Positions 21,316 to 33,024 of a stretch of 64,000 nucleotides of DNA are shown in pieces. A program made the position numbers and the translations under genes. The notes under the pieces are model-generated. The model was not told the DNA's origin. It was given only the letters and a program-made list of their open reading frames with translations, and made no database searches. Source of the DNA: Ehretia macrophylla. Its lineage: Eukaryota; Streptophyta; Magnoliopsida; Boraginales; Ehretiaceae. The number at the start of each line of letters is the position of its first letter. Position 1 is the first letter of the stretch. The DNA lies in assembly GCA_037974665.1 (NCBI GenBank), contig CM075764.1, forward strand, positions 81,243,825 through 81,307,824, given 5' to 3'.

Positions 21316-23923
21316 ATGAGCTGCATTCAAATGACTGCGTATCAGCCATCCTGCGTTTTAACTAATATATATCAACTTAATTCTGTGTCTTCCATCATAT
21401 GTGTAGCCCCAGTGCAGACTTTTTCACTTCCTATGACTTCTCTGAAACTGTGTACACCATCAATTTATCTGGGTTCCAAACTCCCAAAGTTGTCTCCTAA
21501 ACTTATTGGTGCTACATCAAAATACCAGCAACTTACTACTGTCTGTTTATTTGGCGGCAAAGGCAACTCAGATAATGGCAATGAGGTAATATCTTCTTGA
21601 AACTCTTTGACATGGCTCGTTAAGTAATTCAAGTACTTAAAATAGGAGTACAAATCAAAAGCTGATATCAAAGAGGAGAAAATGGAAGGGGTTTGAGTTA
21701 TTGATAAAGCCTGTAGAACATCTATCATGCGGAGAGGCTTTGACTTTAATTGGTTCTCACTTTAAAGGAAATGCTAACTATGAAATATGAATGTTGCTTT
21801 GTGACCTGTCTTGATACCACCTACTTACTATTCCTGCTGCATATCACCACCCAAAATAATAGTACCTGCAAGGCAGTCATGAGCTAATGATGTTGCTTAA
21901 TTTTATAATTAAATTGTATCTCCATTTTGCTTTTTATATAATTTAGCATATTTGATTAAGCGGTTGAAGCTGAGCCAACTTTTATATCCAGTCTTGCTAC
22001 ATACCTGCATATGAAAAGGGGTGACCTGATGCAGGTCATATGCCTATCTATATTTTTGCATTGACATTTAGTCTTCAAAAAGTTGAATTTGTGAAAAATT
22101 AAATACCAAAAATGTTAGATGTCATAACCAGATAAAATGTATCTGGTACTCTTCTTCTCCAGTTAGTAAACACATTGCATTTGCTTCCTGAAGTATTTGG
22201 AGGTTTGCTAATGCAGAGTATATTTTACCCCTGATAAGACATGAAGCTCTTAGATCCCACCACGCGATAGAACTGATTCGCATTGTCTCCGGTGTAGTTA
22301 TCTTCTTTCTTTTAATCACCTCCTTCCCCACCCCTCCAAAATAAAAATCCAACCTGCCTCTCAAATATTATTCGAAGAAGATTCCAAAGTGTTTTTAATG
22401 TGGAGAAGTCAACTCACTTGTCCTCAAATTGGCAGCAGGCTTCTCCATGGAAGGCTTTTGAGAATGCCATGGGAAATTTAAAGAAAGACCAGTCAATAGA
22501 AGATGTGTTACGTCAGCAGATGAAAAAACAAGAATACTTTGATGATGGAGGCAGTGGCGGAAATCCTCCAGGTGGTGGGGGTGGTGATAGTTCTGGTGAA
22601 TCAGATGATGAAGGTCTTCCAGGGATTTTAGATGAGCTTATGCAAGTGATACTGGCAACTGTTGGCTTTGTATTTCTGGTAATCTCTCTCTCTCTCCCTC
22701 TCCTCTTTCCTCTGTGTGTGTGTGTGTGTGTGTGTTTGTGTGCCTTGCCATGTCTACTTCACGAGAGGAGACAACTGTCAATTTCAAATGGTTTCTCCAA
22801 CCAGTCAAACCTTGTGAGAGGAGTTGTCCCTCGCATTGCTTTTTCTTTCTCCTTTGGAACTGCCAGCTTATCAGTAACTTCTCAACAAAACCCAGCCTAA
22901 TCTGAGCACTTGCATTGCAACCAAACAGTATAATTGTAATTGTGATCTGCATCCTCCAATTTCATATCGCGAAATAAACTAGCTTGCATAAGTTTTTCTT
23001 TTGCCTTTGGCGATGGTGGAGTGGCCGTTTCCTGCACAGGCTGGCTTCTACGTCCATAGACTCCCCAGTGGTAGGCAAAAATAAAACTGCAAAAATTTAG
23101 TTACAAAGCTGAAAGTGTGAACCTTAGCAAGGATACCCACAGTTAAAAGCATGAAACTGTGAAAAAATTCTTATAATAGTAAATCTTACAGTAATATTTC
23201 AGGAGTGACAAATTGATCCATAAATATTAATTGATGCCTAAAGAGGGATTTCTCTCTCATTTTAGCTGGCTTCTGGAGTGTCAGGAGGCACGAAGTTGGG
23301 AGAGCTTGGACTCTTGTTACAGCATTGCAGTAATTTTTACCTGAAACATATAATTCAACCCTTTGGACCAAATTAAAAACCTGGATATGTAAAAAGAATG
23401 AGGATGCATATTTTTACCTTGTGAATTGGATTAAAATATGACAAAGAAATGGACTATCATATGAATATCAAGACTTGGCTTATGAGAGAGGATTGATTTC
23501 TATCATTATATGGAGGTCTGAGTTTTACTTCTGAAGTTTTAGCTGATTGGACACGAGGGCTCCTTTTTATTGCTTATGTGCTTGCAAGCGCCTTAGGTGA
23601 TTCAGACATGAATCCTCCTGACTATATGTTTATTGATTTTACATCATCCGTTATCTTCCTTTCAGTATATGTACATCATTGAAGGTGAGGAGATCACTCG
23701 ATTAGCAAAAGACTTCATCAAGTTTCTCTTTGGAGGTCAAAAGAGTATTCGTCTTAGGCGTACCATGGATCAGTGGAGGAGCTTCTTCCAGAGGCTGAGA
23801 GAGAAGAAAGAGGTTGATCCATATTGGTTAGAACGCGAAATACTCAACACTCCTACATGGTGGGACAGCCCAACAAAGTACAAGCATATTCTCAGGCGTC
23901 AGGTGGCATCAAGATCTTACTGA
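21316..23923 (+). CDS. Plastid-targeted single-span membrane protein of unknown function, 3 coding exons
   Basis: Coding exons 21316-21585, 22436-22678 and 23666-23923, all joined in phase 0, give 256 residues. Residues 1-75 look like a chloroplast transit peptide: rich in Ser, Thr, Leu and Lys, few acids, with a CLFGGKG junction at about 77-83. A linker with GGSGGNPPGGGGGDSSG (about residues 122-138) leads to an acidic stretch and one predicted membrane helix, ILDELMQVILATVGFVFL plus YMYII (about 154-176). The charged C-terminal domain has FIKFLFGGQKSIRLRR and ILNTPTWWDSPTKY. I recall similar plant proteins with this glycine-rich linker and TPTWWDSPEKY-type tail, but cannot name a gene. Splice sites: GAG|GTAATA, GGCAG|CAG, CTG|GTAATC and TTTCAG|TAT. 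The exon 2 acceptor is a CAGCAG tandem site, so a 255-residue form is possible. The 166-codon frame at 22400-22900 is this exon read through into both introns. Confidence 0.85.
22680..22741. repeat. (TC)n-(TG)n microsatellite in intron 2 of the plastid gene
   Basis: A CT-rich run followed by about 12 TG units, starting two bases after the 5' splice site. The rest of the intron, to 23665, shows nothing else. Confidence 0.95.
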
Positions 23924-24660
23924 AATGCCCAAGTAAATGTGTTCTCCTTTCCTGTCATATTATTTTTGATATTGTACTTGAGCGAAATTAATGTTTGGTA
24001 ATTTCCGCATGTCTAAATGCATTCCGTGCATTAACAAATTTCAATGACCATGCTCAATCTTAGCTTGCCATTATGTTTTGTGAAAACCTTGCGAAAGGGA
24101 GGCAAATGAAATCAAATATCGTTGGTTTAATTAGCAGTAACTTGCCTATACATTGTTGAAATATATGGCAGTTAGGGGAGTGTTTAGGCAGCTGATGCAC
24201 GATTCCGTGAATGCATCCATGCATATGAGATATATCTGGTATGACGGAAAACTTTTCAGTTAGTTTGGACTGAGGTCTGAATTCTACCAATTATGTGAGA
24301 GATGAATGGGTCAGTTTAGATTTACAGACCTACTAAGGAACAGGTGAATCTCATATCATATGCTTTTCTAACGCAATCTAGTGCTATAATCATAATATCA
24401 AGTTAGCTTGCTTGTTTTCCCTTTTCTTTCTCAGCATAATCATGATTATAGTTTGATGTAATAATTAAAGAAATACTTTAAATGAAGAAAATGTTGAAAT
24501 GTTTTTTTCACATCAACCATCTTGGTTTATCACTTCCATCCAGGTGATCATATTGCATGGATGCTTAAGTTGCCTTGGGATGTTGAGAATGCCTGTTTCT
24601 GCAGCGAAGCTCAAGAAGGATCTAAAAGAGATGCCTAAAAATGCTTTTAAATTTTAACAC
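23924..24660 (+). other. Probable 3' UTR of the plastid gene, possibly with an intron
   Basis: A donor-like CCCAA|GTAAAT lies at 23933 and an acceptor-like CATCCAG ends at 24543. If used, a 611-bp intron sits nine bases after the stop codon, too close to trigger decay of the transcript. This is inferred from splice-site look only. Confidence 0.35.
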
Positions 24661-25015
24661 TAAAAAGTTTTATACTCCACGGTTTGAGAGTGTACGTGTT
24701 TTGACCTCCTAGTTCTTTGAGATGCCAAGATCTATAGCTATATAGCAATAGCAATATCCACCTCTCTCTCATCATTTGGAAGTATGTCATCCACTGTACT
24801 AGATTAGCTAAATAATATGTTTTGTCACTTGCTAAAATGCAACCGCTTTGCTCCTCGTACTTCCCATCGATCACCCCTTCCTTTCCTCTTTCCCTTGCTC
24901 TGGGTCTCTCCTTCCTCGGCCGTCATCTATGGCCAGGAAGCAGCCAAGCCATTGGACCTAAAATGTTCCAGTGGATTTTGGACCAGGGAGGGTTTCACCT
25001 ATATTTCTAGTCTTG

Positions 25016-25870
25016 TCACGCCTCAACGTCACTAAGAAGACGATTCTGGACACAACTGTTGTGTGTAATTAAAAAGGTGTCTTCCCTAAGCGTACGGGGC
25101 TCTAATTTCAAAATTAAAGGCTAAAACCACAATTGAGAAGGCAAATCTTAAAGCAACTAGACCAATCAAATTAATTAAATATACGCGAGTTCCAAAATAA
25201 ATTATTGAATAAACCTCCAAATATAAGCATTTATAAGATCATAAAACTATAGTAATAACTAAACTAAAAATTTCAACCATAAGAGGAGATTTCTTAACGG
25301 GTACACAACCCTCAATTACTAACAAAAAACTTAAAAGAAAGACTAATGTCCAACTACCAAGGTAGTCTTTTATCCATGCCCTTACGAAAAGACCTATTCC
25401 TCACCAATCCAAAACAAAATAATGCAATGAGAAGAAAGGTAAATCCAAATACCATGTCATAACTAAAATGAATTAAATAAGATATATTTATTTATTTATT
25501 TTTAGATAAGTGTATGCCACACAAAAAGTGCAAAAATGAGCTACAGTCATAATACAAAAATGTTGTGCCATACTCCAAAATTTGAAACCACATCAAACCA
25601 CTATGTTGAAACCCACATACGGTTACAACGATAACTAGTAACATAGTCACAAGATGACTAGGTTGACTTGACCATCACAAGCAAAAGGAAATCCCAATGA
25701 AAAGATACCATATTACCTAAAACTTAGTGTATTTCAAGCCCTACTTAGAAAGGGTTCAAATCTCATTCTACCCTAGCCAGGTCAAAGCCTTGAAGATATG
25801 GTGCAAGTGGTACATAGTAGTCCTTATCAAAGCTCAAGTGAAAAGTGCAAGAAAAAATGTTTTATAGGTA
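25016..25870. mobile_element. Possible decayed Ty3-type LTR end
   Basis: TGTCACGCCTCAACGTCAC at 25016 resembles the plus-strand ends of the family C and D LTRs here (TGTCATGCCC, TGTAACGCC). No second end, primer site or coding remnant was found, so its extent is a guess. Confidence 0.3.
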
Positions 25871-27283
25871 TTCATTATCGAAACACATTTTAATTGGTTC
25901 CAGATTTTAATCTTTACGTTTATAGAAAACTCAATGTAACTCATAAAATATATGAAAATAAAATAAAATATATTTTTCTCCCTACGTCTAGTGAGTTGAT
26001 GGTCACACACTATTCTAGTGAACATTGACTTATTTGTTTTATTCACCCTATAGTTTCCAAACACATTCTTTGTTTTAAAACTTATTTTAAAAATATTTAT
26101 GTCATGCAAATTATGTAGAATATATAATAATTTGATTGAGCGCAAAAATTAGTGATTCAAACAATAAGACCATAAGTTTTATGCATTAAGTTAGAACATG
26201 ATACAATTAAGGACAATAATAATTAGTATTAAAAAATCCAAAACATTCACCAATATAAGATTTTAAAATATCCATAATCCATACCTGTACCGACTTCATA
26301 ATATTGACTATCCTTCAAAGAAAATAAAAATATATAAAAAAGGGTCATTCTACTTAGCTCAAGCCAAGTAAATGAAATCCAAAAAAGCCTAAATTTGGTG
26401 AAAATGATCTCCCATAAGACTCTTGTAACTAATTCTAGAACCACACCAACGTAGTTCATATTACTACCAGTTTTCCTTATTTTAACATCAAGTTTTATTG
26501 TGAAGAATGTAACAAGTTAAATTAACAACTGAGATATTATTGGAGCTAATAATCCTAATAGGGGGTGAATTAGGATTAAGAAGGTAATACACTACTTTTA
26601 AAATTTGTAATGCTACAATAAAATTCTCCTATGCGCAAAGATTTTCAAGTGGTTTGACAAGCTCACTCCATACTTAAGGTCTTCTCCCCTTAGAATTTCA
26701 CAAAAACTCTACTAGAATTCACTTAGAAGAATTCTCGTGGATACGATTCTCACATTCAATCATGTATGACACTGACCTGTACGCTTGCAGGGTTTTAAAA
26801 CTTGGTTGACCATATTGTGCCCTAATTTTACACCAACCGAGAAAATCGATCAATGGTTTTAGTCCAATGCATTACACATGTACTAGTGAGATGAGTCTGA
26901 AAAGTCCTCCAATGACCAAGATAGATGACGCTACATATAGGAGACTTTCTCACTATAACTTATAACATAGTGAAGTATCCAGTTTCAGTATTCAATTATG
27001 AACTAATTTCACACGAACAAGTAACCATGTCTTGGATCTTCCATACGTAACCACCATGTACATAAGTCACTCACTTGATGATGGACTTTCATACATACAA
27101 ATTTGGGACAACATCGATATATTGGTTTACTTATCCCCTCACATGGTGTTGGGTAGCCTCAAGTAACCATTTTGAGGCTTTCTTTTGTGCATCAATTTAT
27201 CATATTTGAATTGAGAGAAACAACCACATTTTCTAACATGTGTGCCAACACGGAGGAGCATCTCTTGAACAATATTTATAATG
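25871..27283. other. AT-rich spacer, no gene found
   Basis: The only notable stretch is CCTAATAGGGGGTGAATTAGG at about 26,547-26,567, a phrase seen in old plant repeats. The frames at 25834-26145 and 26247-26459 have no recognisable protein features. Confidence 0.5.
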
Positions 27284-27288
27284 ATGGT
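27284..27288. repeat. Target site duplication ATGGT (left)
   Basis: ATGGT before 27289 is repeated at 36860-36864 after the other LTR. Confidence 0.95.
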
Positions 27289-27746
27289 TGTTAAGGTAAA
27301 ACTTTGGTTGCCCCGAGTTGCTTCCTGGGCTGGAACTGAACCTACAAAACAAAGGAACCGAGGGAGGTGCCCACGGTACCCACTCCGACGATCAAGTCAG
27401 TCAACAGTGGGAAGAAGCTCATAAGCAGTAAGTGAAGGATATTTTTTGCATACCTTTTGCCATGGGATTGCTTCATATTTATACTCGTGGCCAGGTAGTT
27501 TCCTAGATGAGGAAGAACTCCTCAAGATCTAGATTTCCAAGAGTCCTCATCCGCTAAGTAATTCTTCATGATCATATTTCCTACGAGTCCTTTCTTATCT
27601 GGACTTTCTAAGCTTATCCTTATCATAATGACATCCCTGCATGCGCGTCTGCCCTGTTGTCTCGACGGATTCAAGGCTCAAGAAATGAAGGGGCTGTTCC
27701 TTATTGACGGAGCTGATTTTCCAGGGCTGGAGCCCCACCCATATCA
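27289..27746 (-). repeat. 3' LTR of element E
   Basis: 458 bp; on the minus strand it starts TGATATGGGTGGGGCTCC and ends CTTAACA. It holds about 57 bases (around 27,415-27,470) that are missing from the 5' LTR. Confidence 0.93.
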
Positions 27747-27759
27747 TTTGCCCCCCCAA
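27747..27759 (-). promoter_or_regulatory. Polypurine tract of element E
   Basis: Minus strand TTGGGGGGGCAAA, directly before the 3' LTR start TGATATG. Confidence 0.75.
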
Positions 27760-27969
27760 TCCTCTAAGCTGGGCCACAGGTCAGGGGATTGTCATACTAG
27801 TGGGGCTCTTCATCCTCCTTAACGGTTACTAGCCGTTACAACCGTCATCTGTACATGCCCCTTCAACTTCGCTATTTTCCCGCAGGTACGTCTCTTGCAA
27901 CTCGCACCACCATTCCCCACGATCCTACGTGGGTTGCTTTACCAGTACGTGGGTCCCCGTGGGGTCCTT

Positions 27970-27975
27970 TATAAA
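27970..27975 (+). promoter_or_regulatory. TATA box of the antisense gene in element E
   Basis: TATAAA in a GC-rich context (CCTTTATAAAGGGAG), 138 bases before the first ATG of the plus-strand gene. Promoter function is inferred from position. Confidence 0.5.
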
Positions 27976-28112
27976 GGGAGCCCCAAGGTTTGTAACACAT
28001 TCTGCTTTCCATAATCCTATCTTCTCTTGCTTCTTTGCTCTTCCACGCTTATTACGCCCTACGTGAACTTCCATTCACTGCTTAGGTATGCTCATTTCTC
28101 CCTTTTTCCAAC

Positions 28113-30509
28113 ATGGATAGGTTTCCCCAGCCAGGTATCGTCGGCGAGTCTAGCAATGGGCTTAAGGGTGTCCCTCCTACCCCCAGAAATTCTGAACCTA
28201 TCACTGCTACCCTAATTTCTTAGAGTCCTCCTCCCACTAGGGGTGTTAGAAAGAGCTCAAAGAGATCTAGGTCTAGGTCTTCTCTCTACTGCCCTACTGC
28301 GACACCATCGGGTCCCGCTAGAATCGATGACCTTTTAGTTTTTGGTGCCGAACGTAAGATCTGCACCACTTTGGGGAAGTCCATTTCTCACCTTAGGGGC
28401 ATTGGAGCTATTCCCCATGACTTCGAGGTCCACATCCCAAACGATGGCAAGTCGGCGTCCGCCTGTGGGCCTGGCAAAGGAGAGGTTACCTTTTACTACA
28501 ACAATTCCTTATAGGTTGCCTGCCTCTTTTGCCTTACTTGGTGGAAATTTTCAACTACCTCCAAATCAGCCCTACCCAAGTTACTCCTAACAACTGGAGG
28601 CTGATGATGGGCTTCAATGTTTTGTTGAAGGATCTGGGTTATACACCTACCTCTAAGCTCTTCCTTTTCTATCATCAGCTTAAAACCACTGATAAATCCT
28701 CAGGCTGGCATTATTTTTCAGCTCGCCATCATCCCCTAATCGTTGACGTCCCTAATAATTCCAAGAACTGGAGCAATAAGTTTTTCTTTGTGAAATCTCC
28801 CATGGGATGGGAGGTCCGGAGCATCTGGGTTATTCCCTCTACCCTTGACGAGGTTGAGAAATCAGTTATCAAGGAGCTCAAAAGAGTTGTCCTTGTTAGA
28901 TGTGATGCTCTTCTTACCTCCAAGAGGATAGCCGCTAGTGGCTTGTTTCCACGACCCACAGTGCCAAGGGTCGGGGCTCCTTCTTTACCCCTCTCGAACC
29001 GTAATACCTGGGCTGGGGGGAAGGCCTCTCTTGCCCCTTCTCCAACAGTCGCCCAAAACCTTGAGAGATCCGACCCTTCGTCTCCCAATACGTCATCCGG
29101 TACCGAGGGTTAGACTTTACTACTGCGTTTGTTTCTACCTTTTTGCTTGTTTATAAGACGCTTAATATCTCTGTTTGCTTCTTTTTTGTGCAGATAACAT
29201 GAAGATCTCGGAGCTTTTTACTTCCGCCCGAGGCGAGCGAGTGACCGGAAGGCACTTGGTCAAAGCCTTTGGCCAACCTGCCTCGAAGAAGCAGAAAGTG
29301 GTCCCTTTTGCTGGTGACAAGGAAGTGCAAATCTTCAAGGAGCCCCCTGTTCCTGCCTTGAAGAGCTTAGGTCCTACCGAGGGGCCCATGGCTTCCCTTC
29401 CAAGCAGCCCGGACTCACCCTTTATTAAGCCCACCAAGGTTAGGGTGAGTGCCCTTACACATTCTCTTGAAGCGTCACCAACTCAGCCTCGCAAATGCTT
29501 GCCATCTCTGCCTCAATTTCTTGTTGAAATCGGGGCTTCGCTTCCTTCTCTTCCTGTCGACATATTGCAGGAAGAGCAGCGCTGCCTTCTTGGCAAAGCT
29601 TATCAAATTAACATCCCCCGCCTGCGGAAGTGCGGTGGATCTGTTCCTCCCGGCCCTCCCTTGGTTTTGACGATGAGATCGAGATTGACAACGTATAAGG
29701 TGGAACCGCTCGCGTCTCAACTTGTCGCCTTAGTGCCGCCAGGGCTGACCAGGAAGTCAGGGAAGCCTTTTATGAGGTAACTTGCTTTACCCCTCTCTTT
29801 CTTCGTTGAATATCTCCCTTTATTAACATTTTTTTTTTCTTATTCATAGAGCTGGCTAGACTTGAACCACCTCCATGGGATGCTCCACAAGGCCTTATTG
29901 GCTTATGAAAGGGTTGAAATCAGCTCTTCCCTGGCAGTTCTTAGAGCTGAGAAGAAGGTCGAAGCCCATAAGCGGCGCCTCGAGGAGCATCACTTGACCT
30001 GTGCTAAGGCCTTTGACAATGACCTGGGCACTTTTAACAAAATGGAGACTCTGATTGAAAAGCAGAGCACCGCCATCCAGGAGGCTGGACTTTACCAATC
30101 TTTCTCTGGGGACATCTTTACTGTGGCGCTCAGATCACAATTGTTAGAGGCTCAAGAGATCTACCTCCTAATTCTTGCCGAGCGAGAGCAAGCCATCCAA
30201 GCCTGTGAGAAGCTCGAGAAGGAGTTGAAGGAGACCTCTGCCCAACCTGCTGGTGCTCAAGCCAAATACAATTAGCTGGTGCAGGCCGTCGGCCCCCATG
30301 GAGAAGCTGCCATTGCAGCTTATAAAGAGAGTGAAGCCTTTAAGGCTCTGTTGGGAGAGCTTCTTTGTCCTGCTATCGCTAGAGTTGAGTATGAAGTTGA
30401 GGTTGCCCTCATGGAGGACGTACAAACCCGCCTACAAGGCCAAGGCATCCAGATTGATCTATCAGACCTCTTGGGTAAAGCCCCTCCTGATCCAGAGATC
30501 CATCCTTGA
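28113..30509 (+). pseudogene. Antisense extra gene of the Tat element (Transposase_28 / 'putative gypsy type transposon' family), with introns and breaks
   Basis: From the ATG at 28113 (MDRFPQPGIVG) the frame runs through an IPHDFEVHIPNDGKSASACGPG stretch, with a TAG near 28,221 and a frameshift near 28,505. It continues as YLVEIFNYLQISPTQVTPN and GWHYFSARHHP, which resembles the domain annotated in plants as putative gypsy type transposon (Pfam Transposase_28, from memory). A donor at 29109 and an acceptor ending 29193 rejoin in frame as EDNMKISELF. A second intron runs 29777-29849; exon 2 needs one shift to meet it. Exon 3 (29850 on) encodes a helical, Glu/Lys-rich, probably coiled-coil region (AEKKVEAHKRRLEEHH), with a CAG-to-TAG-like stop at 30273-30275, and ends at 30509. 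Role unknown. It does not overlap pol. Confidence 0.7.
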
Positions 30510-31288
30510 CTCTCCAGGTGTCGCAAGCACAAGCAGCGGAGCTCTAACCCGATTAGATCTGTTTAATGTCAATCTAGTTAGTTTTTTTTTTTGATCGTTT
30601 GTAAACCAGGGGATTTGATCCCTCTTTGTACAGCCCTCTTCGTGTTTAATGGAATTTTTTTCCTAGAATTTTCTAGTTTGTTAACGCGCAAAACTTTTTT
30701 AAGTTTGTCTCGTTTTTTGTCGGGTTATTTTCCCTTTGAGGCCCCTTTTTTATGCGTCTTAGTCTTATCTTGACTCTGCTTTATACATGCTGTGTACTTG
30801 AACCTTTGGTTCTTTTAAGCATTTTTTCCTTGGACCTCCTAGCCCTCATAGGGGACAGCCCTGCCAGAGGATAGTATCTATCTCATTTAGTGGGCGTAGT
30901 TATTCCAGGTGCGGAGCCTTTTAGGCTGCAACAACATTGGACCCTTTAGGAAGAGCCCCTTAAACATAACACAAGAGCAAAGCCAAATCTTTAGGAGGAA
31001 AACAGAGCTTTTATTATCCAAAAGAGCATTACATAGACTTCTATTGAATGTTGTTTATTCACTAACATTATTCTAGGAACTTTACATGAAATATCTCATA
31101 AGATGTTCGACATTCCATGCATTAGCTAATTCTTTTCCACTAGGTTCTTCGAGCCTAAAGACTCCAGGCCTGACCTCATTTGATGCCAGGTAGGGACCCT
31201 CTCAGTTTGGCCCCAACTTCCATTGTCCAGGCTGGGATTTGAAGATGGCCTTCCTGAGCACCCAATTACCTTCTCGGATGTTTTTGGG
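30510..31288. other. Spacer between antisense gene and integrase in element E
   Basis: Both genes converge here: the antisense gene ends at 30509 and the integrase frame ends at 31289. It includes a T-run at 30582-30592. No gene was recognised. Confidence 0.5.
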
Positions 31289-32217
31289 TCAAACTCTCTT
31301 GGCAAAAGACCTGGCCATGGCTCTTTTTTCCTTCAACATTTTTATCTGTGCCTTCTGCCTAAACTCTTCGATCAAGTCAAGGTCTTCTCGGAGCCCTTGA
31401 TCATTTATTTCTTCTTCGTAAAGCTGGACATGGCTACTTGGAGCACCAACTTCCACTAGGAGCATTGCCTCCGTACCGAATGCTAGCAAAAACGGGGTCT
31501 CCCCTGTTGCGGTGCTCGGGGTTGTCCAGTGAGCCCACAAGACTTCTGGCAATATGTCCACCCATAGCCTTTTTGTTTGTCCCAGCTTGGTTTTGATTCC
31601 CTGCAAAATAGCTCAGTTAGTTACCTCGACCTGCCCATTAGTTTGAGGATGAGCTACAAAAGCAAATTTCAATTTACTTCCTAGCTCATTGCATTTGCCA
31701 CGAAAGTAACTAGAGTCGAATTGTCTGCCATGGTCCATGACCAGAGCTCGGGCACCCCGAAACGACACACCCCCAACTTCCATACAAAGCTCCAGGCTGT
31801 TCCCTTAGAGATTCTAGGGACAGCCTTGGCTTTCACCCACTTGGTGAAGTAATCAACCGCCACAAACACAAACTTTCTCTACCCCTTGCCCAGAGGTAGA
31901 GGCCCCAAGATGTCCAGCCCCTACTGGGCAAAGGGCCAAGGGCTAATCATGTAAGCCAACTCCACTATCGGCCGCCGAGGTATCCTGGAAAACCTCTGGC
32001 AGGTGTCACATTTCTTTACCATCTCCAATGCATCATTCTGCATGGTAGGCCAATAATATCCCTGTCGGAGGGTCTTCCAGGCTAACGCGCTGCCCCCCAA
32101 GTGATTTCCGCAAACCCCCTCATGTATTTCTCGGAGCACATAGCTACCCTCATCTTGAGTTATACATTTCAGCAGCGGACATGTGTAGGCCTGCTTGTAC
32201 AAGTGCTCCCCCAGCAT
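31289..32217 (-). pseudogene. Integrase of element E, broken
   Basis: Read from 32217 downward: a zinc-binding N-terminus with IHEGVCGNHLGG and KKCDTCQRF (HHCC type), then the catalytic core with VAVDYFTKWVKA (first Asp) at about 31,830-31,865, and a DNS where the family has DNG (second Asp kept). The Glu is in PQTNGQVEVTN at about 31,615-31,650, followed by a TGA that replaces an expected Arg. The C-terminal part LWAHWTTPSTATGETPF to SFAKRV is open (31606-31289). There are stops at about 31,920 and around 31,680. The D-D-E residues remain, but the gene cannot be read through. Confidence 0.88.
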
Positions 32218-32463
32218 GACAAACTTTGAAGCTCAAAGCTCCACACTCCGGGCTCCAGCCTAGTCACAGGGGAGATCACCCTGCTCCAAATATGCTTTTA
32301 TTGGTTGCATCCAATCTTCACACACTGTCATGGCTGCAACCTCCAAAGATGGGGGTTGTATAGATAGGATTTCCACCTCGCTTACCTTTATAACTGCTGG
32401 CCCAGAGGAACCCAAAACCAATCTCACGAGGGAATCTGCCCTTTCATTTTTGGACCAAGAAAC

Positions 32464-32832
32464 CTAGTTGATATGAAAATGCTCCAGCCCTCGGACCAGC
32501 CCTTTGACCTTGTTAAGGTAGGTTATCATCGTCACATCCTTTGCCTCGTACTCACCCAGTACTTGGTTCGCCACCAATTGCGAGTCTGTAATCACGTCTA
32601 CCCACCTTGCTCCAAGTGAGATAACCGTCTTAAGGCCTGCTATTAGTGCTGCGTACTCGGCCTCGTTGTTGGAAGTTGTGAACAAATACTTGAGTGAGTA
32701 CTGATTTTCTACTCCATCAAGGCTGGTGATTAGAATTCCAACTCCACTCCCTTGCTTTCCAGAGGCCCCGTCGACCTGTACCTTCCATGGGGCATCATTT
32801 TCCTCCATTTGATCCCCCGTACATTCTACCAC
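32464..32832 (-). pseudogene. Second (archaeal-type) RNase H of element E
   Basis: A 122-codon open stretch with VQVDGASGKQGSGVGI, NNEAEYAALIAGL and VITDSQLVANQV, the D-E-D segments of a plant Ty3 archaeal-type RNase H. A second RNase H after the usual one is a marker of the Tat lineage. It was part of one polyprotein, so the apparent ATG at 32832 is not a real start. Confidence 0.85.
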
Positions 32833-33024
32833 AAAGTCTGCCAGGGCTTGTGCCTTGATGGTTGTGCGGGGCTGATAGATAATATCACACTAACTAAGCT
32901 CCACAGCCCAATTTAACAAATGCCCAAAAACCTCCGGCCTCTGCAACACCTGCCTCAGGGGCATGTTCATCAAGACTTGGATCGTATGAGTATCAAAGTA
33001 ATGTCTGAGCTTTCGTGCCGCAGT

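Noticed and set aside
22400..22900. 166-codon plus-strand frame
   Set aside because: It is exon 3 of the plastid gene read back into intron 1 and forward into the microsatellite of intron 2; the splice sites at 22436 and 22678 explain it.
24817..25035. 72-codon frame downstream of the plastid gene
   Set aside because: No recognisable domain, no splice or promoter context; low-complexity Pro/Ser sequence.
28729..29437. Minus-strand frames of 119 and 91 codons
   Set aside because: Shadows of the plus-strand antisense gene in element E.
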